In this document: positions 1 to 12,800 of the stretch, piece by piece | Position numbering within the stretch: the first letter of the stretch is position 1 | Layout of the letters: each line of letters begins with the position of its first letter | From: Gerris lacustris | Lineage: Eukaryota; Arthropoda; Insecta; Hemiptera; Gerridae | NCBI GenBank assembly: GCA_951217055.1 | Contig: OX578286.1 | Span: forward strand, 43,415,937-43,479,936 | Reading direction: 5' to 3' | DNA: 64,000 nt | Program-made: the position numbers and the translations under genes | The notes under the pieces: generated by a model | The model's input: only the letters and a program-made list of their open reading frames with translations | Databases searched by the model: none | Told to the model about the DNA's origin: nothing

Positions 1-426
1 AAAAAAGTGAAGTGCGCCCAAAATTTTATTTTTTGAAAATTTTGAGTTGGGTATCAAATGAAAGCTGCCGAAGAGTAGGACACAAATATATATATATGCT
101 TTTTTAAATTTTACATTTCTTATTGGTTAAAAAATCAAAATATACCCAAAAAAAAATTCCCCCCCCCAACCACTATAGATCGGCTGGTGCTAAAATTTCG
201 AAATAATTCATGGTTATACCTTATGTTGGGGTGATGCAAATTTCCTGAAAAATGTAATTTATCTTGTCTTTATTACTGATAAAAATCATTGTGACCCCCC
301 GGGGGATCGAACCCGGGACCCTTGAGATCGAAGACAAAAGAATCATAATTACATAACGGGTATGCTTACTCATCTACAAAACCCTAAAAAGTACTTGGAC
401 GCAAGTACTTCCCTGTGATTTTTTTG
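1..426 (+). mobile_element. HINE-A copy 1 (Helentron-like, 5' cut by window edge)
   Basis: This is the right part of family A: one internal block (AAATTTTGAG, GGGTATCAAATGAAAGCTGC and so on), a tRNA T-arm-like segment near 300, the inset inverted repeat ATCTACAAAACCCTAAAAA at about 371, a hairpin of AAGTACTTG and CAAGTACTT, and the end CCCTGTGATTTTT. The 5' end lies outside the window. Confidence 0.75.
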
Positions 427-620
427 GTTTTACCAACGAAACCCTAAAAATTGAGATTTGAGACATGGTTACCAATGTTCACACAAATGTAAAGAGATAA
501 GTTCTCCAACCCGGATTTGTTCGTTGGACCCAACTAAGTAGTCTGTGTTTTCGAGAGTAAAACCCCCCAAAATAAATAAAAAATAGTATATTAACTCCAA
601 CACATGTTTACTCTTCTTAC

Positions 621-743
621 CTCATGCTTAATTAAAGATGGTTCATAGGATGGAAGAAGGATTAATTTATTTTGAAGGTTGTTGTGCCTTATGATGCATT
701 TGAGAGATTTAAAAGCAGTTGCAGATGGCTCAACACAATACAC
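621..743 (-). CDS. PRMT7: PRMT7 coding exon 8 (last exon in window)
   Basis: Forty-one codons, phase 0 on both sides, encoding [20 protein letters not shown] and ending PSLIKHE. It continues the second Rossmann repeat of exon 7, with the acidic VEPSA element equivalent to post-motif I. The exon is flanked by a TTTTTTAG acceptor and a GTAAGA donor. It was found by homology and splice reasoning because it is short. The following exons lie outside the window. Confidence 0.88.
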
Positions 744-3700
744 CTAAAAAAAAAAGTCATATAATAAATTATTAGTTGTTTTGATTGAGACTTTTGTGTG
801 ATACCACTTCTTAATATAACTAAATAGCTTAATAGAAAGTAACAGCAATATTGTCACTACAATTTTATATTAATCATTAATAAACGTGTTTCGATTCCAT
901 TTTATACCATCTTCCGTGTTTTAACATACGAGGCGTATCAACAAAAGTAAGGTCTCCATGCGCCTAGCAATCGAGGGATTTTTTTGGAACGAAGTTCCTT
1001 ATGGCACGATCTGGAGCCCGGGAGTGAATCCGAAAAAACGACCAAAATCACCATCACAAAATAACCGTCACAAAATCACCATCACGCAAAATCCGCCATG
1101 AAATCTACCGATGACGATAACTTGAGTAAAAGATCACCGAGTTAGTTGAAATTTGGTACACATGTTCATTTTACCAATGCCAGGCTGAGTTCGTTGGGAA
1201 ATCGTTATCCGCCCAAGCGTTCACACGCAACGCTCGCGTAAACTTTAGCTTCAAAAAGACGGGAGAAAATGTTATTAAGGAAGCCTGTTCCTTGACTTGT
1301 TTTGTTTATTTTTGTTATATGTCAAAATGTCACGTGGTTTTGTAAATATAGAAAATATAATCACGGTCTTGGTAAAAGTAAAATTGATCTGAGCTGATGC
1401 TTATTTCAATATATTAGGTATATTATTATAATACTGCGCAGAGCAATCCAAAATCGAAGACGAGGCATGCTGACAAAAGGGATTTGCCTTCTGCATGACA
1501 ACGCTCGGACACATGTTGCCCATGACACAAAAGCCGTTTTGGACCAGTTTGGTTGGAAAATCCCCCCCCCCCCCCACAGCCCAGATCTTGCCCCGTCGGA
1601 CTTCCACTTGTTCTTGAGCCTGAAAAAACATTTTGGATGAAGAAGGAAGGCTTCAGACGATGAAGTGAAAAAAAGAAGTCTCTGGGTACCTGGAAAAGAA
1701 GCTGGAGGCGAGTTTTTATGAGATGGGAATAAAAAAACTTCCAGTGTGCCTTGAAAAGTGCATCCAAGTGAATAGCGATTATGTTAAAAAATAACACTTA
1801 TATGCGCAACATACCCATGTATTTTCTTTTTTATATAAACCTTTTTTTTGATTTTTTAAAAATACGGAGACCTTATTTTTAGGACACGCCTAGTAGTAAG
1901 AGACTTTACTCATACTATATAACACAACACTTAAGATGATATAAAATGTCAGAACACTTTTGTTAATTATTAATACAAAATTGTGGTAACAATATTATTG
2001 TATTATAAAAAATACGGTAGGTAACTCTACTCTCTGGAGCCTAACAAACTTTAAAAGATATATTATAAGCTTATGTCAATAGGCAGTATTAGTGTGGGTC
2101 GTTAAAGGGTTGAAAACAAAAATAGGTTCATACCTTTTGTCATTGTACAAAATTGGCTATATTTCGCCTGTCTCCGAGGCATAGGCGTGCCTGAAAAAAT
2201 CATTTATACAAGTTTGTTGGGTAACATTGTATAAATAATGTTTTCAGGCATGACGAAAGTATAAACCAATTTTTGTTTTACAACCCTTCAATGACCCACA
2301 CTAATACTCTGAATCATCTATAAAAGGGATAAATATAAGAGACTTATGTCAATAGTTTTAAATTTGAGTCATTCCACACCAATTTGCAAAGAGAAAAACA
2401 TAAATTATAAAATGAATGTTTGTTAAACTCAAATGAGTAGATTATCTACGAGTAGATAAAGGCCTGAAGATACCTAGCAATATATCACCTGCTCAAGAGG
2501 AGGTGATATATTGCTGAATGATGGTTGATAAAGTACATAGTTTTTAATTCTTAAGTAGATGTTAGGGTCTTGGGAAGATGTTGTTAATAAGAAAGGCTTC
2601 TGCAATATTTCAACCTCTCCTCGGTCATTCTCAAGCTGAAAGATTTATTTATTAAGGTTTCATTAAAATTCTTTATATTTGAATTTTACTGCTTCTTGAC
2701 ATTACCTGTATTCGGTAATGTTTATTCCCCCCCCCCCCCCCCCCTTTAAGTAATTTCATCCTTCACATTTGTAGTTTTCACTATCCCGAATTCTTTATGA
2801 AGCTGTAGTCTCTTCTTATTAATATGTACTTATTATCATTGGCAGCTAACCACTACGTCAATTACTAAGTCATTGACTTATTACTTCATTAATACACTAT
2901 AAAGACATTTATACAATATATATGAATTAATTTCAAGTAACTACATTAAGTACCATTTAGATATTACACACTTAAATTATCTACCCTTATATAATTTAAA
3001 ATAAAAAAATGAAAAGCTTACAGTGTTTTTAGACAGCATAGCTGTAGCAAGGGGTAAGAGAGAACAGTCTCCCAGAAATAGTGTAGCTGAAGGGTTGTTT
3101 TCAAGTAAAGCTGATATCCTACGAATAGAATCTGTCCATAGATTTGTAGAATTGACCGCAGCAAGACGACTTCTAGGCCACGTAACGTGCAAACCACACA
3201 CGCAAGCACCACCATCGCTTATTTTAGCCTTATCCCTAAAAAAAGAAAAAGAAACATTAATTAAACTACAGTTACTCCATAATTAAAGATTACATTTTAA
3301 CCTTTAGCCATTTTTTAAGTGCTTTATTGTAGCTATTAATAGATGAGATAGAATTTTTAGAATAATTAGGATCAGTTATAGTTATTGATTGATTTTTTTT
3401 TTGGAAATTATTCATAATAAAAGTAAATAGGTAAAGGTTGTTAAAAAGCAAACAATAATTCAATTAATCAGGAAATTTGCAAAAGTTGGTAAATTCAACA
3501 CTTTGATTGTTACTTTTGACAGACCCTTCAAGCTATCCTCAATTTCTATTTAATTCACAGTTGATACCCACATAGTTAAAATTGGGAATGTTTAAGTGGA
3601 CATTGATGGTGATAAATAAACTTTAGCTTATAATTACCACCTAGAGGAGAAGGCCTAATTCCATTCATGTTTGTTGATACCAAAGAAAACACTTAGGGAG

Positions 3701-5291
3701 TGGATAAAATAAGGCAAGATAACGAATCTATACAAAGTCAAGTAAGAAACATACTACAGTTACAGTACAGTGTTGCGCCTTATGTGTTGTGACTTTTGAA
3801 AGTGTGGGAAAATCTGAAATATTGGGGTAGGGAGCCAATGAGAAGTCAGCAATTTCAATTCTAGAACCTCGGGCCAACTAGGCAAACAAAAATGTCACTG
3901 GCCCCACTCCTCCCACAGCCCTAGTGACTTTATTTTTCTCCTCATTTAGGTTGGCCAATCTGAGTGTCAGTGGCGTATCTAGGGGGGGGGGGGGGGGCAC
4001 AGGGGGCACGTGCCCCCCCCCCCCCCCCCCCCAGATGGGCTCAAACCCAATATAGATATTTTTACATTCACATCATATTCAATTTCCCTCAGAAATGCAT
4101 AAAAACACTGTTTTGAGAAGTCATATTTTCAAAATTTTCCGGGGGTGGGCCCGAACCCCGCCATAGATCCTGACATATATTTGATTTGTTTACAATGTAT
4201 TTTTGTGTCAAACTATATATTCTCAATAAATGAATTAATCAATGCTTGTTAATAAAATGTGTTCCTATTAAGTAAGATACGATAAGATCTATCAAATGGA
4301 CGAGGAGTAAAACTAGTAAAACGGAGAAGGCGAAGAAGCAACGAGAGTCGGTAAGATACCAAATATTACGTATTTTTGATTACTTTAAGAAAGGGGACAT
4401 TTCTTTAGAGGAATGTGAAGCTCGAGAAACTACCCTAGAAAAGCTGTGGGATAAATTAAACAAGATGCAGGACGAAATTAGGGAAACCACGAACTGGGAC
4501 GAGGAGGAAACTGTGTTCGTTGAAATAGAAAACACTTATTTTGCAGCAAAAGAGTTTTTATTACAAATACGTAAAATTGACAAAACAAATAAACTAGAAC
4601 TAGAAGGGAGCGGCAGTAGAAAAAAATCAAGCCTCAATATTACATTTGTGCCATATCAAGAAGAGGAAACGGTAACTAATTTTATTAACAGGTTTGAAAG
4701 CTATATAAAGTTAAAGGGACAAACAGGAGATGACATAAAACTATTATCACTGTTAAATGCCTTAACCCCTAAGCTTCATCAAAGGATCTTTGACCTATGT
4801 GCACCAGATGATCCTAGGGAGAAGAGATATGAAGAGTTCATTGAAATACTGAAGGAACATCTCGATCCAAAACCAAGTATCTGGGCACAACAACATTTGT
4901 TTATATCGAGATTGCAAGAAGTAGATGAATCTGTGAATGAATATGCGGCCCAATTACGGAAGGCTGCGGCCTCATGCAAATTCAATTGTACTTGCAAGAA
5001 GTCAGTAGCAGAGCTATTCATTAAATTACAATTTATTAGGGGTATAAGGGATGCGGATATCCGCATGAAACTATTACACTCGAAAGAAGAAATGGGTGTT
5101 AACGAACCGATAAACACAGCGACAGCCATTGAACTTGCTAAGAAGGAAAGTGGACAAATACAACCGAAAGTGGAAACCCTAACAACATTGCAAATTAAAA
5201 AGAAAGCGGTAAAGGTAGAAGAAAGAAAGAGGGTAAGTGATCAAGAAATAATTAATATAAAATGCCATTTTTCAAAACTGGTCTTATTTTT

Positions 5292-5330
<39 letters not shown>

Positions 5331-5453
5331 TTTCTGTATTCTTCACCTTAATTGTATCTATATGCAAAATTTGGGGAAGATTGAATGACGGTAAGGGGTT
5401 CAAAATTGGGGTAATAGGTGTGCGATGAAACTTAGAAAGCAAATAAATTTGAC

Positions 5454-5491
<38 letters not shown>

Positions 5492-8400
5492 GTTTCTGTA
5501 TTCTTCACCTTAGTTGTATCTATGTGCAAAATTTGGGGAAGATTGAATCACGGGAAGTGGTTCAAAATTGGGGAAACGGAAATGTGCGATGAAACTTACA
5601 AAGCAAAGTAATATAAGACCAGTAAAAAAGAAAACTCCAAGTATGAAAGAACTATTTGAAAGGCTGAAAGGAAAATGTTATCGATGTAAAAGCGATCAGC
5701 ATCGAGCTAATAAGTGCCCACACCAAAATGATATGTGCCGTTTCTGTTGGAAAAAAGGTCATATAAAAATAGCATGTTGTTCAAAGAAGGCGGAAGAACC
5801 ACAGAGAATTTATCAGAACCAAGAAATAGAGAATAAAGAAGAAGAAGCGTACGAAATCCACGCTATATCGGGTAAATCAACAGATAGGTTTTTACTTGAC
5901 ATAATACTAGAAAGTAAGAAAGTGACAATGGAACTAGATACGGGGGCGGCATTGAGTACTATGTCATTAGAAGACTGGAAAACATTACAGATTAAAAACA
6001 GACTATACAGGACAGAAGTTGAATTGAAAACTTACACAGGGGAACGAATTAAACCTAAAGGTGTAGCCTTAGTAGAATGGGAATATAAGGGTCAAAAATG
6101 TATAAGTAAATTATACATAATAGAGGATAAAGTGGATCCTATTTTTGGAAGGGAATGGATAACGGAGGTAAAACTGGATTGGGCGGAAATAAGAATGATA
6201 GGTATGAAACAGACGACAGGACTCGACAAACTCTTAATTGATTATAAGGAGGTTTTCACTAAAGGGATAGGAGAAATACCAAATGTTAAAGCACACTATT
6301 ACCTAAAAGAGGGAGCGAAACCCGTGTATTGTAAACCAAGACCTGTGCCGTATGCCATGAAGGTAAAAATAGAGGAAAAGCTGAAAAGACTAGAAAGGGA
6401 AAAAATTATAACAAAAATAGATTTTTCAGAGTGGGGTACACCCGTGGTCCCTGTCATAAAACCTAATGGTGCCCTTAGGCTCTGTGCAGATTATAAAATC
6501 ACGGTGAACAAGATGGTGAAAGATGAACCGTATCCCATTCCTAGAATCGAAGACATATATGACTCTATGCATGGATCCAAATATTTTTGCACGTTGGACA
6601 TCAGTAAGGCGTACCTCCATATGGTTATGGACGATGAAAGTGCCAAGATGCAGACATTAAGCACGCATCGGGGACTTTATAAAGCCCCACAACAATGGAA
6701 CCGAGTGATGGATAGGATATTACAGGGAATACCAGGTGTAAGTTTCTTTTTCGACGACATTATCGTACATGGTGCAAGAGAAGAAGTCATACAACGATTA
6801 ACAACAGTGTTTCGGCAACTAAAAGCTTATAATCTAAAGCTAAAAAAAGATAAATGCTTTTTTTTTTGAGAAATCCATTAAATATTTAGCCACATTATAG
6901 ACGAAACAGGAGTACACACATCACCGGACAAGGTCAAGGGAATTACCAAAGCAAAGCGACCGGAAAATATAAACCAACTGAGGACGTTCCTGGGACTGGC
7001 TAACTACTATAACCGATTTATTCCGAACTTAGCCACCATTCTACATCCCTTAAATAGGCTACTACAAAAAAATGTCTCTTTTAAGTGGACGGAAGATGCT
7101 GAAAGAAGTTTTAAGCGTGTAAAGGAAGAAATAACAAGTAAGAGAGTACTAGCCCATTATGATCCTAGCAAAACGTTAATCTTAGCAACGGATGCCTCAC
7201 CAGTGGGGCTGGGAGCTGTCTTGTCTATAAGAGATGAAAAAGGAATTGAAAGAACCGGGGCATTTGCATCGCGGTCACTAACAAAAAGTGAAATTAAATA
7301 TAGTCAAATATACAAAGAAGCTTTAGGGATATATTGGGGACTCAAGAAATGTTTTACTTACTGCTACGGACAAAAATTCATAATACAGACTGACCACAAA
7401 CCACTAATTGCAATTTTGGGACCTCATACAGCTTTATCTCCACTGTCAGCTACCAGACTTATCCATTACGCGTTGTTCCATTCCGGGTTCAATTATGATA
7501 TAGAGTATAAATGTGCAAAGATTCATACGCATGCTGATTTTCTGTCAAGGTTTCCAGTAGAAATACCAAGTGAGAGAGAGGCAAAGGATGAAGCAGAACA
7601 ATTCCAAATTAAACAACTAGAAATATTACCAGTGACGGCGGGGCACATAGCACGAGAATCAGCTAAGGAAAAAGACTTAGCAAAAGTTATAAGACTAATA
7701 AAGCAAGGAGAAAGTTTGCAAGGGGTAGGCTTGAAGGATGGAGAAATTACATTACAAGATGGGTGCTTAATGAAAGGGAGCACAGTGGTGATATCAAAAT
7801 GTCTGCAAAAGCAAATACTAGAAGAGCTTCACTTAGGACATCTTGGGATGGTAAAGATGAAACAACTTGCGAGGCCATTTTGCTACTGGAGAGGAATCGA
7901 TAGTGACATCGAAACGGTGGTAAAGCTTGATGATAAGCTGACAACCATATTAGTACAACTAAGAAACGCCCCATCAGCAGCCACGGGGGAGTCAGCGTAT
8001 AAAAGAATGTTTGGGAGAGAAGTGAGATCGTACCTAAGCTTAATGAAACCGGAGCAGAGGAAAGAGGACGAAAACGAGACAGGAAAGAAGTTTAACATAG
8101 GCGATAGAGTGCAAGTAAGAGAATATAGGAAAATAAATAAGTGGTCGTATGGTAGGAAAAGAAGGTTCGGTAATTTATAAAGTAAAGTTAGATAATGGGA
8201 AATTGTATAGGAGACATGTAGATCAGATGAGACCTACCATACTTGGGGGGGGGGGGGGGAGATCTGACATATATTTGATTTGTTTACAATGTATTTTTGT
8301 GTCAAACTATATATTCTCAATAAATGAATTAATCGATGCTTGTTAATAAAATGTGTTCCTATTAAGTAAGATACGATAAGATCTATCAATAATTAATTGC

Positions 8401-9836
8401 AGACGACGCCCATGACTTACAGTAAGATATTGTACTGCAGTAAGCACCAGCATAACATTTTCTAACGAATACGTTCTAAAACAGTTATTGTCAAACAGTT
8501 ATTGTCACAGGCCGCGCGAAGTTTTTTTTTTTTTTTGGTGGAGGAGGGAGGGGGGCAGCTGCTTTGTTGAATAAATAGTTCCCTTTTCTTGTTACCACTA
8601 GGAATGCCCCCCCCCCCCCCCCCCCCCAATCTAAACTGACTTAGAATGTGCCCCCTCCAGACCTAGAGTGCTGGATACGCCACTGCTGAATGTCAAAAGT
8701 CACAACTTGAAACGCACATACTGGAGGTAACAACAGCTCTCTTGTGGGATTCTTTAAAGAGCCCCGGTGTACTGACAGAGGATTTGGTAGTGATGGATAT
8801 GATTATTGGCATAGCACGGCTAACATTCTAGAGTTGTAGGTCTAGAGGTTCCAGAGATATAGTGATGAGGTCAAGTCAGTTGAGTGAGTGGTCTTTGGGT
8901 TTTATACATGTTTATATACATAAAGACAGCCAAATAGATGCAATCGTTATACTACATCTTATAATAAATTTTTGATGAAATCTCTGTTTTAACTTACGTG
9001 TAAACACTAAACCAAAACGAGAATTCATCATGAGATGAAACGAGGTTAAATTTCTGTCCTTGTGATAAAGTGTATGGTGATTCCAAATGATATACAGCTT
9101 GCATCCAATGATCACGCCAAGCTGCGTTCTTATCCCCAGTCCATTCTGGAGCCATTGAAATCACTATATCACCTAAAAACATGGATAATAAATAAGTCTT
9201 GAAATGTTTTTCTTGAAATGTTTTTTATCATTATAAGTAATATGTGAGAGGGTTTAATTACCGGAAGTAGGAAAAGTGTGTTTGTACTCTTCTCAAATCA
9301 TTATTTTAACACTGACATTTACACCTGGATCAATTCCCAAAGAGAAAATACTGACTTCATCGAATAAATGTGTAAAGTGGGTGATTCCTCAGTACTAATA
9401 ATGAGGGGATGTAATAAGTGAAGCATAAGCAACACAAACTAAACTATGTTATCACTTGCTTACCAGGTAGGTGCTTACTCAAATCACTTATTAATATTGT
9501 TATTTAAAATACATAAATTTGACAATATTGTCTATAAAATGTATTTATCTCCAATAGGGACGAAAAGTTACTTTTCAGGGCTAGTTTATAAGTAATAATG
9601 TTGGTCTTTTCATCCCCGTTCTTAAAAACGGGGAAATAATGTAAAAACAGGGAAATAATGTAAAAACGGGATTATAATCCACGTTGGCCAACCTAATTAT
9701 TTTGTAAATACTAGAGAATGAATGGCAAATATAGTGAATTGATTGAAATCAGGTTAGTAACACTGCTTTAAAACTCCCAGCTGTATTGCGAGTCATTCTA
9801 CGATGCTTTGTTTACTTTTGTTTAGCTTTCGTTGAA

Positions 9837-9868
<32 letters not shown>

Positions 9869-12800
9869 AAAAGTGATTATTAATTGTTTTAAATAATTTA
9901 TATTGTTTTATTTTTGTATTTAATTCGTTTAATAAAGAAATACAAATGTTTTCTTTATTGATTAAATCTTATACAGCGCTTTTTCTGGAGATAAAATTTT
10001 GTATGTACCTCGAGAATAATGCATTATTATTCCCTTGTTAGAATTATCTCTCTCAGCTACACATCGGGAGCTAATTGACATTAATCCCTCGGCTTCGCCT
10101 CGGGAATTAAAGTACCTTATACCCTCGGCTTTGCCTGGGGATTTAGTTGCCTTGATTCCTTCGGCTTTGCCTCAGGAATCAACTCTAATAATATCTTACA
10201 TTATTCCCTAGGTGCATAAATAACTATTATTTTACACAATAGGTAATAATAAGTGACTTGAGTATTGATGCATTTGCCACATTACTTTCTCATTAATGTA
10301 GTATATATGAAGAATTAGATTGTGATGTCATTAAAATTTGGCATACAAAAGCATAATTGTGACATTTTAGTATTAATTTTAGCTCTAAATTTTAAGGCCG
10401 CTGCCCCTCAAAAGTGACGAATGATTAAAAAAATCAAGTTTGTAGACCATTTAAGTACAGATTTAACCATTATAAATCATTTTTGCGTGGAAAAATTGAA
10501 CATCTTACATACTGATCCAAAATGTATACAACCACCTGTTAAATATTTTAACTTTTTAACCAAATTAAGATTTTAACTAAATTAGATAATATTATGATTC
10601 AGTATCACTATATACGTGGTGTGATCAAAAAGAATCTGACCTTAATTTTTATTGGCCAATGAAAGGAAGCTGTGGGGGCGGGGCTTGTACGGTTGCAGAC
10701 ATGCCTAGTGTGAATGCTCTGCAACACGAGTCAGTAGGCGGTAGGCTATTAATTAGTGAGCCAGTGCGAGTGAGTGTCGTCACATTTTTCTTTCTGACAA
10801 AATTACAGAAAAAGCAGAACAGCATTACTGCAGCAAATTTTGTTTCAAGCTTGGCGATTCTCAAATGGAAACAATCCACAAGATTTAACAAGTGTTTGGG
10901 AACGAAGCAATGGACACCACACACCGCTTCAAAGATGGCTGCTTATCCATGGAGAGTGAAGCACGGTCTGGTAGCATCCTGAAATGAGGCCGTTATTGAA
11001 CAAGTAAGGAACTTGGTGATGCAGAATCGCCGAATGACGATCAGAGAACTTGTAGACGAGGTGAACATTAGTGTTGGGTTCGTTCAATCCATTTTGTCTG
11101 ACGACTTGGTCCTCAGGAGGGTCTCAGCAAAGTTTGTGCCAAAATTTCTAACAATTGAGCGGCCATCTTTGATGCGGTTGTACCACTCCTTTACTTGTGT
11201 GGTGCCCATCGCTTCGTTCCAAACACTTGTTAAATCTTGCGGATTGTTTACATTTGAGAATCACCAAGCTTAAAACAAAATTTGCTGCAGTAACGCAGTT
11301 TGACTTTTTCTGTCATTTTGTCAGAAAGAAAAATCCGACGACACTCACTCGCACTGGCTCACTAATTAATAGCCTACCGCCGACTGACTCGTGTTGCAGA
11401 CGTACAAAAAATTGAGCATTCACACTAGGCATGCCTGCAACTGTACACCAAACCCCGCCCCCACAGCTTCTTTTGTTTGGCCAATAAAAATCAAGGTCGG
11501 ATACTTTTTGATCACACCACGTATAAACGAAAGATTTGTTCCGTTATGTCGGACCAATATTTTCATCTTCCAATGCAATTGTTAGAATGCTTCATCTCCA
11601 CAAATGCAAATATCACTTAATATTTATCAACTTTCTTTCATTATGGTAGCAATATTTTATAGAAAATGGCTTGAATATTAAAATATTACTGAATAAATTT
11701 GATCTATAATTCAAAACTATATACCTTCCTTGTCCATATCAAGGTCCCACCACATAAGAACTGCATGAGCTGTCGAATCCATTTCAGAAATTAGACTAAC
11801 AGAACTTGCATCTCTCTTGTTTAAGTTGCCCTTAGCAAAGTTAAAACTAAAAAACAAATAAATCAACTATTAAGATAAAAATAAAATAGAAGTAATAACG
11901 ATAAATTAGATTAATGCCCTAAGACATATAGACCACATAAGTGTGTCCTTTGAACGAACCCGGGTTAGCCTTAAATCAACCTAAAACTGGATTTTTATGT
12001 TTAATGATAATAATCTATAGATGGATGTTGTAGGTGTAAGATGAAATAAAAAGCTTTACATGTTGTAAGGAAACGTTTCAACCCTTATTAACATCATCTT
12101 CAGTCCTTTATTAAATTGAGAAGTTCTGTGTTGTTATTAAATAGAAGTTGTGTGGATATTCATAAAACTAAAAAACATACTATCTGTAGGAGAGTGTCAA
12201 ATGATTAATAATTATTATTTAAAACTTACTCAAGACTTAAAGAGAACATTTTCCAAAAAATTAATTAATCTTAAAACAATAAAATAAAGTCCAGTCATGC
12301 ACCATGACTTAATGAGCAAATTTTCAAAGAAAGCTGCGTATTATTGGCTTATAATAATATAGGAAAATTTTGGTTTAGAATTTGGATGGGTAAAAAAAAA
12401 AAAATTGGTACACAGGGCTCTGGGGTACAAAAGTCAAAATAGTATTTACCCTTAAATATGCATGTCGTTGGAAGCTCTTTAAGAGCACAGTAATTGTTGT
12501 TATGTACAATTTGTCATATTTTCATATAAGAGGGAGGTAAAATGGAAAAAACATGTTTCTATGCTATTTTTGACCCTAACTTGTCAAAATTTGAAACCTA
12601 AATGAACTCCAAAAATTCTGGCCAACGAAATCATCCTTTCTTTTGATATTATTGACATTTTAAAATTTGTTTGAAATTTTTAAGTGCATCCTAAGGTGAG
12701 ATATCGTCTGGAGTGATACATATATACATACATATATAGACATGCATACATAAAAAATCGGTCCGAGACAAATCAGACAAACTTTCTCATATACGAGTTT

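Larger units (their letters stand above)
929..1893 (+). mobile_element. Decayed mariner transposon with nested HINE-C fragment
   Basis: Imperfect terminal inverted repeats (CGAGGCGTATC and its partner GGACACGCCTAG, both followed inward by AAGGTCTCC) are flanked by TA at 927-928 and 1894-1895. The plus strand keeps the transposase catalytic C-terminus, [12 protein letters not shown] and [17 protein letters not shown] residues. A poly-C run at 1562-1576 breaks the frame. The N-terminal half is missing; in its place lies the 5' part of a HINE-C (979-1270). The element is dead. Confidence 0.8.
4171..8388 (+). mobile_element. Ty3/gypsy LTR retrotransposon, defective
   Basis: Two 124 bp LTRs (4171-4294 and 8265-8388) start TGACATATA, end ATCTATCA and differ at only one position that I see. 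A TGG-starting primer-site candidate follows the left LTR, and a G-run plus AGATC precedes the right LTR. Internal gag and pol are in order gag, protease, RT, RNase H, integrase remnant. No env is present. Gag is interrupted, RT has a small deletion, a T-run shifts frame near 6862 and the integrase core is deleted, so the copy cannot be autonomous. No target duplication is visible. Confidence 0.88.
3968..8685. mobile_element. hAT-like element split by a gypsy retrotransposon
   Basis: Terminal inverted repeats CAGTGGCGTATCTAG and its complement (CTGGATACGCCACTG) are flanked by an 8 bp duplication with one mismatch, CTGAGTGT at 3960-3967 and CTGAATGT at 8686-8693. Long G and C homopolymers adjoin both ends. 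The inner sequence is interrupted by the retrotransposon at 4171-8388, and no hAT transposase remains. An 8 bp duplication plus CAGTGGCG ends fits hAT. Confidence 0.7.

Noticed and set aside
1562..1576. Homopolymer C and G runs (also 2728, 3980, 8245, 47160, 47957, 63750) as G-quadruplex regulators
   Set aside because: They occur inside transposon ends and vary between copies; slippage is a simpler explanation and run lengths may be inaccurate.
5290..5529. Open frames rich in lysine or phenylalanine around the poly-T runs
   Set aside because: They are translations of homopolymers in the gag insertion, not proteins.
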